Part shown: piece by piece, positions 1-11,401 of the stretch
Layout of the letters: each line of letters starts with the position of its first letter
How positions within the stretch are numbered: position 1 is the stretch's first letter
Origin: Corynebacterium tapiri
GTDB taxonomy: Bacteria; Actinomycetota; Actinomycetes; Mycobacteriales; Mycobacteriaceae
Reading direction: 5' to 3'
DNA length: 64,000 nucleotides
Assembly (NCBI RefSeq): GCF_006334925.1
Contig: NZ_VDHJ01000012.1
Coordinates: 28,399-92,398 of the forward strand
Notes under the pieces: generated by a model
The model's database searches: none
What the model was told of the DNA's origin: nothing
What the model saw: the letters and a program-made list of their open reading frames with translations, nothing else
Program-made: the position numbers and the translations under genes

Positions 1-749
1 CGCTGCGGGTATCGCTGGTGGCCATGGTGCTGCTCACCATCGTGGTGCTGGCAGCCGTACTCCCCGGCGGATCACCCTGGCGTGGTGAGTCGGGTGGCTT
101 CCTGCCCAAGTCCCCGCTTCTGGATTCCATCGTCTTCCTCGTCTGCGCCTACTTCGCCCTGGCGGGTATTGCCTACGGCATCGTGGAAAAGACGATCCGC
201 TCGATGAAGGACCTGGTGGACATGATGAGCGAGTCCTTGAAGGACATGCTCAGCTTCCTCGTCCTCGCCTTCATCTTGGGTCAGTTCGTGGCGCTGTTCG
301 CGTGGACGGGCATTGGCACCTACTCCGCGGTCAAGGGTGCTGCCTTCCTCGAATCGATTGGTCTGACGGGCTTCCCGGCCATCCTGGCCTTCGTGATCCT
401 GGCGTCCTGCCTCAACCTGCTCATCATCTCCGGCTCGTCGATGTGGACGCTCATGGCCTCCGTATTCGTGCCGATGTTCGCCCTCCTCGGCTACGAACCC
501 TCCTTCATCCAGGCAGCCTTCCGTGTCGGCGACTCCGCCACCCAGGTGATCACCCCGCTCAACCCCTACATGATCGTCATTCTCGGCCTGCTGCGCCGCT
601 ACGAGCCGAACGCAGGTCTGGGAACTCTTATGTCCCGCCTGGTTCCCTTCGTGGTGCCGTTCTGGACCGCGTGGGCGATTCTTCTGGCAATCTGGTTCTA
701 TGCGGATCTTCCGCTCGGCCCCGGCGTCGGAGTCATGATCCCGCAGTAG
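1..749 (+). CDS. AbgT family transporter, C-terminal part
   Basis: Open reading frame already open at the window edge and ending with TAG at 747-749, so only the last 249 or so residues are visible. The protein is strongly hydrophobic with about six membrane segments. Its stretch containing NLLIISGSSMW, then VGDSATQVITPLNPYM, matches the conserved end of the AbgT family. That family takes up p-aminobenzoyl-glutamate in E. coli, and some members export sulfonamides. The next gene is an AbgB-like M20 amidohydrolase 56 nt downstream, which supports import and cleavage of an N-acyl or aryl-glutamate type substrate. The substrate itself is inferred. The true start lies outside the window. Confidence 0.85.
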   Translation, partial: LRVSLVAMVLLTIVVLAAVLPGGSPWRGESGGFLPKSPLLDSIVFLVCAYFALAGIAYGIVEKTIRSMKDLVDMMSESLKDMLSFLVLAFILGQFVALFAWTGIGTYSAVKGAAFLESIGLTGFPAILAFVILASCLNLLIISGSSMWTLMASVFVPMFALLGYEPSFIQAAFRVGDSATQVITPLNPYMIVILGLLRRYEPNAGLGTLMSRLVPFVVPFWTAWAILLAIWFYADLPLGPGVGVMIPQ

Positions 750-805
750 CTGGGGTCGCTTATCGACGCCTTCCGTAACCACACACTTGGAGTACACCCG
801 CTTTC

Positions 806-2161
806 ATGTCTGAGCTCTCGCACACCCCGGAAGAACCATCCACCGCCTACCTGGATGCCGCATCGCGGGCCATCCACGAGAAGATGGCACAGGTGGAACC
901 CCCCGAGGTGAGCAGCAGCGACTACCAGCAGCAGCCGGCCCTGTGGGACGCCGTGCGGGCCGCTGAGAAGGAATTGCGCGCAGAACTAGCAGACCTGGCC
1001 GCGGATCTGCACGCTCACCCAGAGACAGCCTTTACCGAGCACCGCTCGGCCGGGGTGATCGCCGAGATCCTCGAGCGCCATGGCTTCTCCGTGGAGCGCG
1101 GCGCGCATGGCGTGCAGACGGCTCTGCGCAGCGAATGGGCCAGTGCTGATTACGACCAGTCGCAGCACCCGACGATCGCGGTGATGAGCGAGTACGACGC
1201 CCTGCCCGGCATCGGTCATGCCTGTGGCCACAACATCATTGCTGCCAGCGGGCTGGGAGCCTTCCTGGCCGCGGTGCGCGCATTGCGCAGCCACGCTGTG
1301 TCCGGGCGCGTCGTCTTTTTGGGCACCCCGGCTGAGGAGGGGCACTCGGGCAAGGAATACATGATCCGCGGTGGCATGCTCGAGGGAATCGATGCTGCCA
1401 TGATGATCCACCCGTTCAGCTACGACATCGCCAACCACGCCTGGGTCGGGCGGCGCGCGCTCAAGGTGAAGTTCAGCGGCGTGGCCGCGCACGCCTCCTC
1501 GCAGCCCTTCATGGGACGCAATGCCCTGGACGCGGCGACCCTGGCATACCAGGGCATGGGGTTGTTGCGTCAGCAGATGCCACCGTCAGATCGCCTGCAT
1601 GCTGTGATCACCGAGGGTGGCGTGCGTCCCTCGGTGATTCCGGATGAGGCCCAGATGGATATCTACGTGCGTTCGGCGCTCGTGGATACGCTAATGGACC
1701 TGTCCTCGCGCATCGCCGATATTTGCCACGGTGCCGCACTCATGGCTGGCGTTGGGGTGGAACTGGAGTGGGACGAGCACCCGATGACCCTGCCGGTGCG
1801 AACCAATGAGGCATTGGCTCAGCGTTGGACCCGCACCCAGTCAGCCTGCGGGCGCACCGCTCTGCCCGCTGGAATCGTTCCGGATACGTTGGCGGCCTCC
1901 ACGGACTTTGGCAACGTCTCCTATCTTGTCCCCGGCATCCACCCCATGGTGGCTATTAGCCCCGAAGACGTGGCGTTGCACACCGAGGACTTTGCCCGAT
2001 GGGCGCACTCAGACTCCGCGCGAGCGGGATTGTCCGACTCGGTTGTGGGCCTTGCCCAGGTGATCTGCGACGCGCTGTGCGACCCGCACCTGCTTGCTGC
2101 GGCGAAGGCAGAATTCGAGCGCGCCGGTGGCAAGCGCCGGGTTGTGGACCTGGTGGACTAG
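806..2161 (+). CDS. M20 family amidohydrolase (AbgB-like)
   Basis: A 451-residue zinc-dependent amidohydrolase of peptidase family M20, subfamily D. Visible metal-site motifs are GHACGHN near residue 137 and PAEEGHSG near residue 175, with MIHPF after them. Length and motif order fit AbgB, the p-aminobenzoyl-glutamate hydrolase subunit, and related N-acyl-amino-acid deacylases. The first 70 residues form a hydrophilic, Glu-rich extension. It lies just after an AbgT-type transporter on the same strand, so the two probably form a transport-plus-hydrolysis pair. AbgB normally works with AbgA. No abgA is visible here, so this may be a single-subunit enzyme. The exact substrate is not determined by the sequence. 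Confidence 0.8.
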   Translation: MSELSHTPEEPSTAYLDAASRAIHEKMAQVEPPEVSSSDYQQQPALWDAVRAAEKELRAELADLAADLHAHPETAFTEHRSAGVIAEILERHGFSVERGAHGVQTALRSEWASADYDQSQHPTIAVMSEYDALPGIGHACGHNIIAASGLGAFLAAVRALRSHAVSGRVVFLGTPAEEGHSGKEYMIRGGMLEGIDAAMMIHPFSYDIANHAWVGRRALKVKFSGVAAHASSQPFMGRNALDAATLAYQGMGLLRQQMPPSDRLHAVITEGGVRPSVIPDEAQMDIYVRSALVDTLMDLSSRIADICHGAALMAGVGVELEWDEHPMTLPVRTNEALAQRWTRTQSACGRTALPAGIVPDTLAASTDFGNVSYLVPGIHPMVAISPEDVALHTEDFARWAHSDSARAGLSDSVVGLAQVICDALCDPHLLAAAKAEFERAGGKRRVVDLVD

Positions 2162-2182
2162 GCACACCTAGACACACAGAAA

Positions 2183-2226
2183 GCGCCCCGCTCCCTGCAA
2201 CTTTGCAGGAGGCGGGGCGCCTTTTC
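2183..2226. terminator. Rho-independent terminator, shared by convergent genes
   Basis: GCGCCCCGCtCCCTGCAA and its mirror TTGCAGGaGGCGGGGCGC form a very stable stem, followed by CTTTTCT on the + strand. It ends the abgT/M20 transcript. The mirrored AAAG before the stem means it may also stop transcription of the AI-2E-type gene coming from the right. Confidence 0.85.
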
Positions 2227-2244
2227 TAGGCAGCCAGTGAGCAG

Positions 2245-3684
2245 CTACTTCTTGTCCGCTTTGTGGCTGGTCTGGACGTCGTCAAGCCACTCGTCTCCAT
2301 GAGTGGGGCCGTGCGGGTCCTGCACCTTGTCGGAGTCGACGGCCTCGGCGGCAACGTCATCTTTGTGAACCTTGCTGGCAGCGGTCGAACCGCTCTTGGC
2401 CTTGCGCACGCCCAGCTGCTTGAAGTGGTCGCGCACGGCGATGAAAGCCTCGCGGGAAGAGAGCGTTTGGCCCTTGGCGGTAGCGATCTCGATGTCGTCG
2501 ACGGTGATTTCGCCTGCGCGCAGAGCCACCATCTCGGAATGGTAGCGGATCCACACGGCGATGGTGGCGGCCACCGGAACGGCCAGGAAGGCGCCGATGA
2601 TACCGAAGAGGGTGGAGCCCACAGCCACGGCGAGCAGCACGATGGCAGCGTGCAGGTTCATGGCCTTGGACTGCAGCAGCGGGGACAACACGTTGCCCTC
2701 GATCTGCTGGACAGCGATGATGATGCCCAGGACGATCAGGGCGGTGGTCACGCCCTTGGTCACCAGCGCGACTAGCACGGCAATAGCGCCAGCGGAGACC
2801 GCACCCACGATCGGAATGAAGCCGGCGAAGAAGGTCAGAACAGCCAGGACGAAGGCCAGCGGCACGCCCAGGACGATCAGGCCGATGCCGATGAGGATGG
2901 CATCGATGAAAGACACAGCCGCCTGCGCGCGGATGTACCCGGACAGGGTGTTCCAGGTACGGGAGAGCACCTCAGACAGGTGCCAGCCGGCGTTCGGGCC
3001 GGCGTAGCGACGGATCATCGGCAGGAACTTGTCGCCGTCCTTGAGAATGAAGAAGGTGATCACCAGCATGATCGCGAAGGTGACCAGGAAGCTGGAGGCA
3101 GCCGACAGGCCGGTGAATACACCCGTGGCAATGTTTTGCGACTGCTGCTGGAGGAAGTTGGTGGCATCCTGCACCAACTTGTCGATGTTGAACTTCTGGG
3201 TGTCGATGCCGAAGGGGTTGTCCTGCAAGAAAGCGGCGAGCTTCTCGGCGCCGCGCACGGCTTGGTCGGCGATTTCACGGCTCTGGGTGGCGATGGTCGG
3301 AGCCATGGCGGCAAAGATTCCACCCACGATGAGGAAGAAGCCCAGGATGGTTCCCATGGCAGACAGAGAGGCTGGCAGGCCAATGTTGCGCATCTTGCGG
3401 GTCACCGGCCACAGAACCGTGGAAACCAGGATGGCGAGCAGAACGGGAAGCAGGCCTACCCAGACGTAGCGCAGCAGGTATCCGGCGAGGGCGAGAGCGG
3501 CCACGATCACGATGAATCGCAGCGCCCAACCGGCAGCCACGCGACCATCTCGGCCGATGATTGCGGCGCGGTCGTAGGGAGCCTCAGCGGACTCCACCGT
3601 TGGCTTCTTGGGGTGGCCCTCGTCGATGCCCTCGACAGAATCGGGCAGAGTGTCCGCGAAGTCGCGGGGGCGGGAAGTATTCAT
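2245..3684 (-). CDS. AI-2E family transporter (putative exporter)
   Basis: Predicted 479-residue membrane protein with seven or eight hydrophobic segments and the pattern of the AI-2E/TqsA/PerM family (segments such as VLGVPLAFVLAVLTFFAGFIP and GNVLSPLLQSKAMNLHAAIV). Family members have been linked to autoinducer-2 export or Na+/H+ antiport. The substrate here is unknown. Both ends are hydrophilic: about 60 residues before the first helix and a Lys/Asp-rich tail of about 90. The frame is open further upstream into the dnaK promoter, but ATG at 3684 is preferred. It sits 7 nt after TAATCT, a good -10 for a leaderless transcript, and upstream residues look like non-coding translation. Confidence 0.85.
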   Translation of the reverse strand: MNTSRPRDFADTLPDSVEGIDEGHPKKPTVESAEAPYDRAAIIGRDGRVAAGWALRFIVIVAALALAGYLLRYVWVGLLPVLLAILVSTVLWPVTRKMRNIGLPASLSAMGTILGFFLIVGGIFAAMAPTIATQSREIADQAVRGAEKLAAFLQDNPFGIDTQKFNIDKLVQDATNFLQQQSQNIATGVFTGLSAASSFLVTFAIMLVITFFILKDGDKFLPMIRRYAGPNAGWHLSEVLSRTWNTLSGYIRAQAAVSFIDAILIGIGLIVLGVPLAFVLAVLTFFAGFIPIVGAVSAGAIAVLVALVTKGVTTALIVLGIIIAVQQIEGNVLSPLLQSKAMNLHAAIVLLAVAVGSTLFGIIGAFLAVPVAATIAVWIRYHSEMVALRAGEITVDDIEIATAKGQTLSSREAFIAVRDHFKQLGVRKAKSGSTAASKVHKDDVAAEAVDSDKVQDPHGPTHGDEWLDDVQTSHKADKK

Positions 3685-3691
3685 AGTCCAG

Positions 3692-3697
3692 AGATTA
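3692..3697 (-). promoter_or_regulatory. -10 element TAATCT, leaderless start
   Basis: On the minus strand TAATCT ends 7 nt before the ATG at 3684. That is the spacing at which transcription would begin on or next to the A of the start codon. No Shine-Dalgarno sequence is visible. Confidence 0.5.
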
Positions 3698-3762
3698 TGC
3701 CAGGTGGGGTGCGCAAAGGCAGAACTGCGGTGAGCTTGACAGTTGCGCGCTCCACGCTTGGG

Positions 3763-3783
3763 GTTGAGTCCCTTATTATCAAC
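3763..3783. promoter_or_regulatory. Second HAIR-like site upstream of dnaK
   Basis: GTTGAGT-N7-TATCAAC has the 7-7-7 layout of the HspR operator, with five of seven right-half positions matching the mirror of the left half. It lies 140 bp upstream of the better HAIR, beside the divergent AI-2E-type gene. It could be an auxiliary HspR site or chance. Confidence 0.35.
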
Positions 3784-3818
3784 CCTGAACAGGTAATTTA
3801 AAAAAAATTTGCTCGGGC

Positions 3819-3846
3819 GGGAACAAACAGGATCCTGGTTCGTTGT
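3819..3846 (+). promoter_or_regulatory. SigH-type promoter of dnaK
   Basis: GGGAAC, then CGTT with GGAA-N18-GTT spacing, matches the SigH consensus known from corynebacteria and mycobacteria for heat and disulfide stress. It lies about 120 nt upstream of the dnaK start, right after an A/T tract at 3796-3810. Confidence 0.6.
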
Positions 3847-3887
3847 AGTGGGTGTCAGGTTGAGTGAACCCGGCGCAGGTCCCCTGT

Positions 3888-3893
3888 TATAGT
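3888..3893 (+). promoter_or_regulatory. -10 TATAGT of the housekeeping dnaK promoter
   Basis: TATAGT lies 10 bp upstream of the HAIR operator. A start at about 3900 would place the operator at roughly +4 to +24, which fits repression of a SigA promoter by HspR. The -35 is weak (TTGAGT at 3860, spaced too far). Confidence 0.5.
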
Positions 3894-3903
3894 GGGGCGC
3901 CGA

Positions 3904-3924
3904 GTTGAGTTCAGTTGCCTCAAC
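3904..3924. promoter_or_regulatory. HAIR operator (HspR-binding) of dnaK
   Basis: GTTGAGT-N7-CCTCAAC matches the HspR-associated inverted repeat CTTGAGT-N7-ACTCAAG in layout and in most positions. The HspR repressor gene is the last gene of this cluster, so the site closes an autoregulatory loop. Confidence 0.8.
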
Positions 3925-3965
3925 ATGAACCGAATGAATCACATTAAGAAAGGAAGCTTCCTGAT

Positions 3966-5810
<1,845 letters not shown>

Positions 5811-6473
5811 ATGACCGCCCCGAACAACCCGGGCGATCCCTCCAACACGGACGAGGAAAACATCAGCCCGCTGGAGGCTGAGACTCTCGAGGCAGAAGAG
5901 GTCGTCGACGCCGAGGCTGACTCGCTTGTCGACGACGCCCTGGCCGACCCGGATGTCGCCGCTGACGCGGCGCAGGCCGAAGAGGCTGAAGCAGTGGACG
6001 AGGCCGAGGCCTCCGACGTGGAGACTCAGCTGGCTGAGCGCACCGAGGACCTGCAGCGAGTGAGCGCGGAGTATGCCAACTACCGTCGGCGTACCGAGCG
6101 TGAGCGCGCAGGCATCATCGCCACCGCAAAGGCCAGCGTGCTCACTCAGCTGCTCCCGATCCTGGATGATCTGGATTTGGCCCGTCAGCACGGCGACCTC
6201 GCTGAAGGCCCCCTCAAGGGCATCGGTGACAAGCTGGAGCAGGCTCTCAAGGGGCAGCAGCTGGAGAGCTTCGGTGCCGAAGGTGAGGCCTTCGACCCAG
6301 AAATTCACGAGGCTGTGCAGGATCTGTCCAGCGGAGACGACAAGTTCGTGGGCACCGTGTTGCGCAAGGGATACCGCGTGCAGGACAAAGTGGTGCGCAC
6401 CGCCATGGTGATCATCGCCGACCCCGCCGGCCAGCCGGAGTCTGAGCCCGCTAAGGACTCAGATAACGCCTAG
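5811..6473 (+). CDS. grpE: Nucleotide exchange factor GrpE
   Basis: A 220-residue GrpE that releases ADP from DnaK. The ATG follows the dnaK stop codon with no spacer, which suggests translational coupling. The first 65 residues are acidic and poorly conserved (Glu/Asp/Ala-rich). A long helix then leads to the family core with [25 protein letters not shown] and the end of the beta domain [18 protein letters not shown]. It is followed by a terminator at 6499-6543, so dnaJ-hspR are probably expressed partly from their own promoter. Confidence 0.97.
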   Translation: MTAPNNPGDPSNTDEENISPLEAETLEAEEVVDAEADSLVDDALADPDVAADAAQAEEAEAVDEAEASDVETQLAERTEDLQRVSAEYANYRRRTERERAGIIATAKASVLTQLLPILDDLDLARQHGDLAEGPLKGIGDKLEQALKGQQLESFGAEGEAFDPEIHEAVQDLSSGDDKFVGTVLRKGYRVQDKVVRTAMVIIADPAGQPESEPAKDSDNA

Positions 6474-6498
6474 CCGCTGCGCTACAACGAGCATCGCC

Positions 6499-6543
6499 GC
6501 CCCGCCACCGCTTATTTCTACTGCTCGTGGCGGGGCTTTCCCC
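6499..6543 (+). terminator. Terminator between grpE and dnaJ
   Basis: GCCCCGCCAC (6499-6508) pairs perfectly with GTGGCGGGGC (6527-6536) across an 18-nt loop and is followed by TTTC. It lies inside what is usually a single dnaK-grpE-dnaJ-hspR unit, which points to attenuation or separate transcription of dnaJ-hspR. Confidence 0.75.
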
Positions 6544-6633
6544 TTAATTAGCTAGTCACAATAATTCTCAAACAAACAAAATTTAGCCTTTAACTGAACA
6601 CACCAGCGTTGTGGTGGGAGGAGGAGAAGATCG

Positions 6634-7839
6634 ATGAATGCACCCAGTGAGTGGGCCGAGAAGGACTACTACGCCGATCTCGGTGTGGAGTCCTCGGCCT
6701 CCGCAGAGGAGATTAAGAAGGCATATCGCAAGATCGCGCGGGACAATCATCCCGATGCTAAGCCCGGAGACACGGTAGCGGAGGACCGTTTTAAGCGGGC
6801 GGCTACTGCCTATGACGTGCTCGGTGACGAGAAGCGCCGCAAGGAGTACGACCAGTTCCGTGCCATGCTGCGATCCGGTGGAGGGTTCTCGCCCTTCGGC
6901 CAGGCAGGAGGCGCCGGATTTCCCGGCGGGTTTCGCTCGTCGGGCGCGTCAACGGGCACGGCCGACTTCGACTTCTCCGACGTCTTCGGAGGATCGGGTG
7001 GGGGATTTGCTCAAGACGGCAGCATTAACGATATCTTCAGTGGCCTTTTCAACCGCGGCGGCGGTTCTCGTCGGTCAGCTCGGCCGACGCGGGGGCAAGA
7101 CGTCGAAACGGAAATAACCCTCGACTTCCGCGAGGCTGCCAAGGGCACCACGATCCCGCTGCAGATCAGCGGCAACGCACCGTGCACCTCCTGCCACGGA
7201 TCTGGCTCGACCACCGGCACGGCTCCCACCTGCGGAAAGTGCTCGGGCTCTGGGTTTACCTCCGAAAACAAGGGCGCCTTCGGCTTCTCCCGCCCGTGCA
7301 GTGAGTGCGACGGTTCAGGCCAGAAGATCTCCGATCCGTGTGGGGACTGCTCCGGCACTGGAACCGTGCACCGGACGCGCTCGATTACTGTGCGCATCCC
7401 CGCGGGTGTCATCGACGGCCAAAAGGTGCGCCTGGCGGGTCAGGGCGAGGCCGGTCCCAACGGCACCCCGGCCGGCGACCTCTTCGTGATAGTGCATGTC
7501 AAGGCCGATGAGGTGTTCACCCGTTCGGGCGACGACCTCCACATCACCGTCCCTGTCTCGTTTGCTGAGCTGGGCTTGGGCGACACCATCACCGTGCCCA
7601 CGCTGGATTCCCCGGTGCGGGTGAAGGTCCCCGCCGGCACTCCGGACGGTCGCACGCTGCGGGTGCGTGGCCGGGGAATCCCCAAGCGTGGCGGTGAGGC
7701 CGGTGACCTGCTGGTGACCGTTCAGGTCAAGGTCCCCAACAAGCTCGACAGCGCGGCCACCTCGGCCCTGCGCACCTACGCGCAGGCTGAACGAGACTCC
7801 GGGTTTGACCCGCGAGCTGGTTGGGCCGGGGCGGTGTAA
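6634..7839 (+). CDS. dnaJ: Co-chaperone DnaJ
   Basis: A 401-residue type I Hsp40 that stimulates DnaK ATPase and delivers substrates. It has a J domain at about residues 8-75 with HPD near residue 39, a Gly/Phe-rich linker at about 85-150, and four zinc-finger repeats from residue 183 ([32 protein letters not shown]). The C-terminal substrate-binding beta domains follow. A strong GGAGGAGGAG precedes the ATG. It is followed by hspR after 3 nt. An A/T-rich stretch at 6541-6600 upstream may hold its own promoter. Actinobacteria often carry two dnaJ genes, and its linkage to hspR makes this the DnaJ1 type. Confidence 0.96.
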   Translation: MNAPSEWAEKDYYADLGVESSASAEEIKKAYRKIARDNHPDAKPGDTVAEDRFKRAATAYDVLGDEKRRKEYDQFRAMLRSGGGFSPFGQAGGAGFPGGFRSSGASTGTADFDFSDVFGGSGGGFAQDGSINDIFSGLFNRGGGSRRSARPTRGQDVETEITLDFREAAKGTTIPLQISGNAPCTSCHGSGSTTGTAPTCGKCSGSGFTSENKGAFGFSRPCSECDGSGQKISDPCGDCSGTGTVHRTRSITVRIPAGVIDGQKVRLAGQGEAGPNGTPAGDLFVIVHVKADEVFTRSGDDLHITVPVSFAELGLGDTITVPTLDSPVRVKVPAGTPDGRTLRVRGRGIPKRGGEAGDLLVTVQVKVPNKLDSAATSALRTYAQAERDSGFDPRAGWAGAV

Positions 7840-7842
7840 GCC

Positions 7843-8238
7843 ATGAACAAGCAACAATCGCAGGAAACCCCGGAGGTGTACGTCATCTCCGTGGCCGCGG
7901 AGCTAACCGGGCTGCATGCCCAGACGCTGCGCACCTACGACCGCATCGGCCTGGTTAGTCCCATGCGCACCTCCGGCGGTGGACGCCGTTACACCCGGCG
8001 GGATGTGGACATGCTCCGCGAGATCTCTCGCCTCAGCCAGGACGAGGGGGTGAACCTGGCGGGGATCAAGGAGATCATCCGTCTGAATGAGGAGAACCAG
8101 CGTCTGCGCGACGAGCTGGATTCCACCCGCGCAGAGCTGGAGCATGAGCGCGAGAATCGAGCAACCGCAGGGCGCGAGTTGGTTCATGTCCCTCGATCGA
8201 CGGCGGTCGTCATGTGGGAGCGGCGGCGTCGAGGCTAA
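7843..8238 (+). CDS. hspR: Heat-shock repressor HspR (MerR family)
   Basis: A 131-residue MerR-type repressor. The winged helix-turn-helix lies at about residues 9-75 (VAAELTGLHAQTLRTYDRIGL, then GGGRRYTRRDVDMLREI). A coiled-coil segment follows (NEENQRLRDELDSTRAELEHERE), and the tail is basic. It binds HAIR operators and uses DnaK as co-repressor in Streptomyces and mycobacteria. Operators of this type are visible before dnaK (3904-3924) and clpB (17309-17329). It lies 3 nt after dnaJ and is presumably coupled to it. Confidence 0.95.
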   Translation: MNKQQSQETPEVYVISVAAELTGLHAQTLRTYDRIGLVSPMRTSGGGRRYTRRDVDMLREISRLSQDEGVNLAGIKEIIRLNEENQRLRDELDSTRAELEHERENRATAGRELVHVPRSTAVVMWERRRRG

Positions 8239-8278
8239 TTCTCGGGCTTATCGACGCTGCGCAGAACTTTCAGTTAAA

Positions 8279-8294
8279 AGTGATGTGTAGCACA
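8279..8294. promoter_or_regulatory. Candidate GlxR (CRP-type) site before ald
   Basis: AGTGA-TGTGTA-GCACA matches eight of ten conserved positions of TGTGA-N6-TCACA. It lies about 65 bp upstream of ald. The ald gene of C. glutamicum is known to be under GlxR and Ram control. Confidence 0.4.
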
Positions 8295-8357
8295 GTCTGT
8301 GGGCGTTAGGGTGTGGGTTACAGCCCATACTCTTAACTCCCGAAAGGACACGTTCCC

Positions 8358-9878
8358 ATGACTGTGTATGCCAATCCCGGTAGCTCCGACGCGGTAATGA
8401 GCTACCAAAAGCGTTACGAGAACTTCATCGGCGGTGAGTGGACCCCGCCGGTTGACGGCCGTTACATGGACAACGTCACCCCCGTCACCGGAGAGGTGTT
8501 TTGTGAGGTGGCGCGATCGAGCGCAGCGGACGTGGATAAGGCAATCGATGCCGCCGAGCAGGCTGCCCCCAGTTGGGGAGCGACCAGCCCAGCCGACCGA
8601 GCACTGCTGCTGCACCGCATCGCCGATCGCTTCGAGGAGAACCTTGAGAAGCTGGCCGTGGCCGAGACCTGGGAGAACGGCAAGGCTGTCCGCGAAACCC
8701 TGGCGGCCGACATCCCGCTGGCCATCGATCATTTCCGCTACTTTGCCGGTGCCATCCGCGCCCAAGAAGGCGGGATCTCGCAGATCGATGACGACACCGT
8801 GGCCTACCACTTCCATGAGCCACTCGGCGTAGTCGGCCAGATTATTCCGTGGAACTTCCCCATCCTCATGGCGGCGTGGAAGATTGCACCAGCACTGGCG
8901 GCCGGCGACACGATCGTGCTCAAGCCCGCCGAGCAGACCCCGGCCTCCTTGCTGTACGCGGTCTCTCTCATCGAGGACCTGCTGCCCGCTGGTGTGCTCA
9001 ACATCGTCAATGGTTTGGGCGAGGAGGCAGGCGCGGCACTGAGCGGTTCTGACCGCATTGCCAAGATTGCTTTCACCGGTTCCACCGCTGTGGGCAAGAT
9101 GATCAACAAGGCCGCGGCGGACAAGATCATCCCGGTCACCCTCGAGCTAGGTGGAAAGTCTCCGTCAATCTTCTTCCCCGACGTGATGGACGCCGAGGAC
9201 GAGTACCTGGACAAGGCTCTCGAAGGCTTCGCCATGTTTGCTTTGAACCAGGGCGAGGTGTGCACCTGCCCGTCACGCGCGTTGGTTCACGAGTCGATCG
9301 CAGACAAGTTCCTGGAGCGCGCGATCGAGCGCGTGCGCACCATCAAGACTGGTAACCCGCTGGACACCGAGGTCATGATGGGTGCTCAGGCCAGCCAGGA
9401 GCAGATGGACAAGATCACCGAATACCTGGAGATCGGCCCGAGCGAGGGCGCCAGCACCCTTACCGGAGGCAAGGTCAACGAGATCGATGGTCTCAACGGC
9501 GGCTTCTACATCGAGCCGACGGTGTTTAAGGGCACCAACGACATGCGCATCTTCCGCGAGGAGATCTTTGGCCCGGTGCTCTCGGTGGCCACGTTCAAGG
9601 ACTTCGACGAGGCCGTGCGCATCGCCAACGACACCAACTACGGGCTGGGCGCCGGCGTGTGGTCGCGCCACGCTAATACTTGCTACCGCGCAGCTCGTGC
9701 CATCCACGCGGGTCGAGTGTGGGTGAACCAGTACCACAACTACCCAGCTCACGCGGCCTTTGGCGGCTACAAGGAGTCGGGTATTGGTCGCGAGAACCAC
9801 TTGATGATGCTGGACCACTACCAGCAGACCAAGAACATGCTGGTCTCCTACTCCGACAAGCCCACCGGCCTGTTCTAA
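8358..9878 (+). CDS. ald: NAD-dependent (acet)aldehyde dehydrogenase
   Basis: A 506-residue aldehyde dehydrogenase that oxidises acetaldehyde to acetate with NAD+. The general base Glu263 lies in LELGGKSP and the nucleophile is Cys302 in GEVCTCPSR. The [15 protein letters not shown] cofactor-binding segment is present. The CTC context around the nucleophile and the length are typical of the ExaC/Ald branch used in ethanol catabolism. Ribosome-binding site CGAAAGGACA precedes the ATG. Its position right after hspR matches C. glutamicum ald. Acetate made here would feed the pta-ackA route encoded at 45-47.8 kb. It ends convergently with the DUF1023 esterase, sharing 4 bp. Confidence 0.9.
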   Translation: MTVYANPGSSDAVMSYQKRYENFIGGEWTPPVDGRYMDNVTPVTGEVFCEVARSSAADVDKAIDAAEQAAPSWGATSPADRALLLHRIADRFEENLEKLAVAETWENGKAVRETLAADIPLAIDHFRYFAGAIRAQEGGISQIDDDTVAYHFHEPLGVVGQIIPWNFPILMAAWKIAPALAAGDTIVLKPAEQTPASLLYAVSLIEDLLPAGVLNIVNGLGEEAGAALSGSDRIAKIAFTGSTAVGKMINKAAADKIIPVTLELGGKSPSIFFPDVMDAEDEYLDKALEGFAMFALNQGEVCTCPSRALVHESIADKFLERAIERVRTIKTGNPLDTEVMMGAQASQEQMDKITEYLEIGPSEGASTLTGGKVNEIDGLNGGFYIEPTVFKGTNDMRIFREEIFGPVLSVATFKDFDEAVRIANDTNYGLGAGVWSRHANTCYRAARAIHAGRVWVNQYHNYPAHAAFGGYKESGIGRENHLMMLDHYQQTKNMLVSYSDKPTGLF

Positions 9879-11026
9879 GGAATCCCACGGGCAGTGGCGG
9901 TCGCGACAGCTTCATAGAACCCGGGTGCGGTGAAGTAGCTGTCGTGATCGCCTGCAGTCTGCAGGTCGATGGCGTGCGCTCCAAAGCGTGGGGCGCGTGG
10001 GTCTGGCCCGTGTACTCCGGTTGATTCGCCGGTGACCAGCCGGATCGGATCGCCCGGTGAGGTCACCGCGTGCACCTGTGGTTCCTTGCCGTACAGACGA
10101 GCCTGGTTCGCATTATCCAAGCTGGTTCCCGGGGATCCAAGGAAAACTAGGTCATCAGCATGCAAGCCTTGCGCTGCTGCGTGGCCTGCCACCACCGATC
10201 CGTAGCTGTATCCCACTACGGTGCGTCGCTGCTGTGGAAAGCGCTGAGCCAGCTGCGATTGAAAGGCACGCAACCTGTGGGCGCCGTGCTTGGCCGGGCT
10301 GCGTTGCAATCCGCGAGCCAAGTCGTCGGGAGCGCGATAACCCAACCAGACGACGCCGGCTCCTCCGGAGGCCTGCGCGAATTGGCGGGTGCGATCGATG
10401 TGTTGCTGCCAACCATCTGGCGTGGACGAATTGACCCCGGCGACAAAAGTGGTCACGTTCTCAGCCGACTCAATATCGCCGACGATGGCGACAAACGACC
10501 CCTCTCGTGCATCCACGACGCGCAAGTCCGGGTTGGCACGGGCTAGATCACGAATGTGCGTAGGGGCGGTAGCCAGCTCAAGCTCGTGTATGGCGTCGAT
10601 GCTCAAGTCTGGATAGCGCTCGAATCGTGAGGCTTCAGCAACTGTCGGGGGAGTGCACACTCGGGTTATCGCCTCAGCGCAGGCGACATCGAGGGCTTCG
10701 CCTAAGCCGGCTAGGTGACGGTGCAGTTGCTGGACGGCCGGGGAGGCGTCGAAAAGCGAATCGATGCGGGCGATCGCAGCATCCAACAATCCCTGCAACT
10801 GAGCGGTGAGAAAAAGAATGCGCTGTACCGCGGCGATTTGAGCTTCCAGCTCGGTTAACTGCGGGGCGAGGGAGATTAAGCCTGCAGGAAAAGCTTCCGG
10901 GCCAGCACCTGTCCCCTGCTGGAATAGGGAGGAAGCATCTGCACGCAGCGCGTGGCGCTCGGCCGACAGCTCCGAGAGGCCGGAATTGAGAGCGGTGGCA
11001 GCTGAGTGAATGAGTGAGTTGCTCAT
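9875..11026 (-). CDS. DUF1023 alpha/beta hydrolase (putative esterase)
   Basis: About 383 residues. The first 190 residues are helical and resemble the N-terminal part of type VII secretion (WXG100/LXG-like) proteins. The rest is an alpha/beta-hydrolase of the DUF1023 family with nucleophile motif GYSYG inside [15 protein letters not shown] and a likely catalytic His in [10 protein letters not shown]. No signal peptide is seen. The start at 11026 is chosen because ATGA there overlaps the stop codon of the 83-residue gene upstream, giving a coupled pair. Enzymatic substrate unknown. Two in-frame codons upstream give an alternative ATG at 11032. Confidence 0.75.
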   Translation of the reverse strand: MSNSLIHSAATALNSGLSELSAERHALRADASSLFQQGTGAGPEAFPAGLISLAPQLTELEAQIAAVQRILFLTAQLQGLLDAAIARIDSLFDASPAVQQLHRHLAGLGEALDVACAEAITRVCTPPTVAEASRFERYPDLSIDAIHELELATAPTHIRDLARANPDLRVVDAREGSFVAIVGDIESAENVTTFVAGVNSSTPDGWQQHIDRTRQFAQASGGAGVVWLGYRAPDDLARGLQRSPAKHGAHRLRAFQSQLAQRFPQQRRTVVGYSYGSVVAGHAAAQGLHADDLVFLGSPGTSLDNANQARLYGKEPQVHAVTSPGDPIRLVTGESTGVHGPDPRAPRFGAHAIDLQTAGDHDSYFTAPGFYEAVATATARGIP

Positions 11027-11274
11027 CGCCACGCGGAGGCTAGGAGGTCGTCCGTGTCAGCGACGCTGCGGGCGAAAGCGATCGCCTCATCGGCAATCGA
11101 GCGCCTGGTAGAGGCGTATTGCTGGGCGGCGTGCACCCACCCAAGATGCGCGGCCTCGAGCGCAGATTGCGTGCGGGGCAATGGGACATACGAAGGGACA
11201 GGCAAAGCAGGGGAGGGGCGGGCGGCAGCCTGACGGGCGGTAGTGGCGAAGTGCGCTGAAAGCTCCATGGGCAT
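11023..11274 (-). CDS. Small helical protein coupled to DUF1023 esterase
   Basis: An 83-residue Ala-rich, mostly helical protein with no membrane segment or signal peptide. Its TGA stop overlaps the ATG of the esterase gene (ATGA), so the two are translated as a pair. Size and helical character, with a conserved-looking LGWVHAAQQY in the middle, recall the small partners that precede DUF1023 proteins in actinobacteria and may be ESX-like. I do not see a true WXG motif, so that link is inference. ATG 11268 is an alternative start. Confidence 0.55.
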   Translation of the reverse strand: MPMELSAHFATTARQAAARPSPALPVPSYVPLPRTQSALEAAHLGWVHAAQQYASTRRSIADEAIAFARSVADTDDLLASAWR

Positions 11275-11388
11275 TGATCATGGAGAATGCTCCGAGTGGC
11301 CGCACGTGGCGTGCTGATTGTTGTGTGGATAACCCGTGTGTGGGGGCGGTGTTGTGGATAAATCCGGTGGGGTGGACGCAAAGTTGAT

Positions 11389-11394
11389 TAGCCT
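11389..11394 (+). promoter_or_regulatory. -10 TAGCCT, leaderless start of the nitrilase gene
   Basis: TAGCCT ends 7 nt before ATG 11402 and no Shine-Dalgarno is present, which supports 11402 over the earlier in-frame start at 11336. Confidence 0.45.
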
Positions 11395-11401
11395 AGGGCG
11401 C

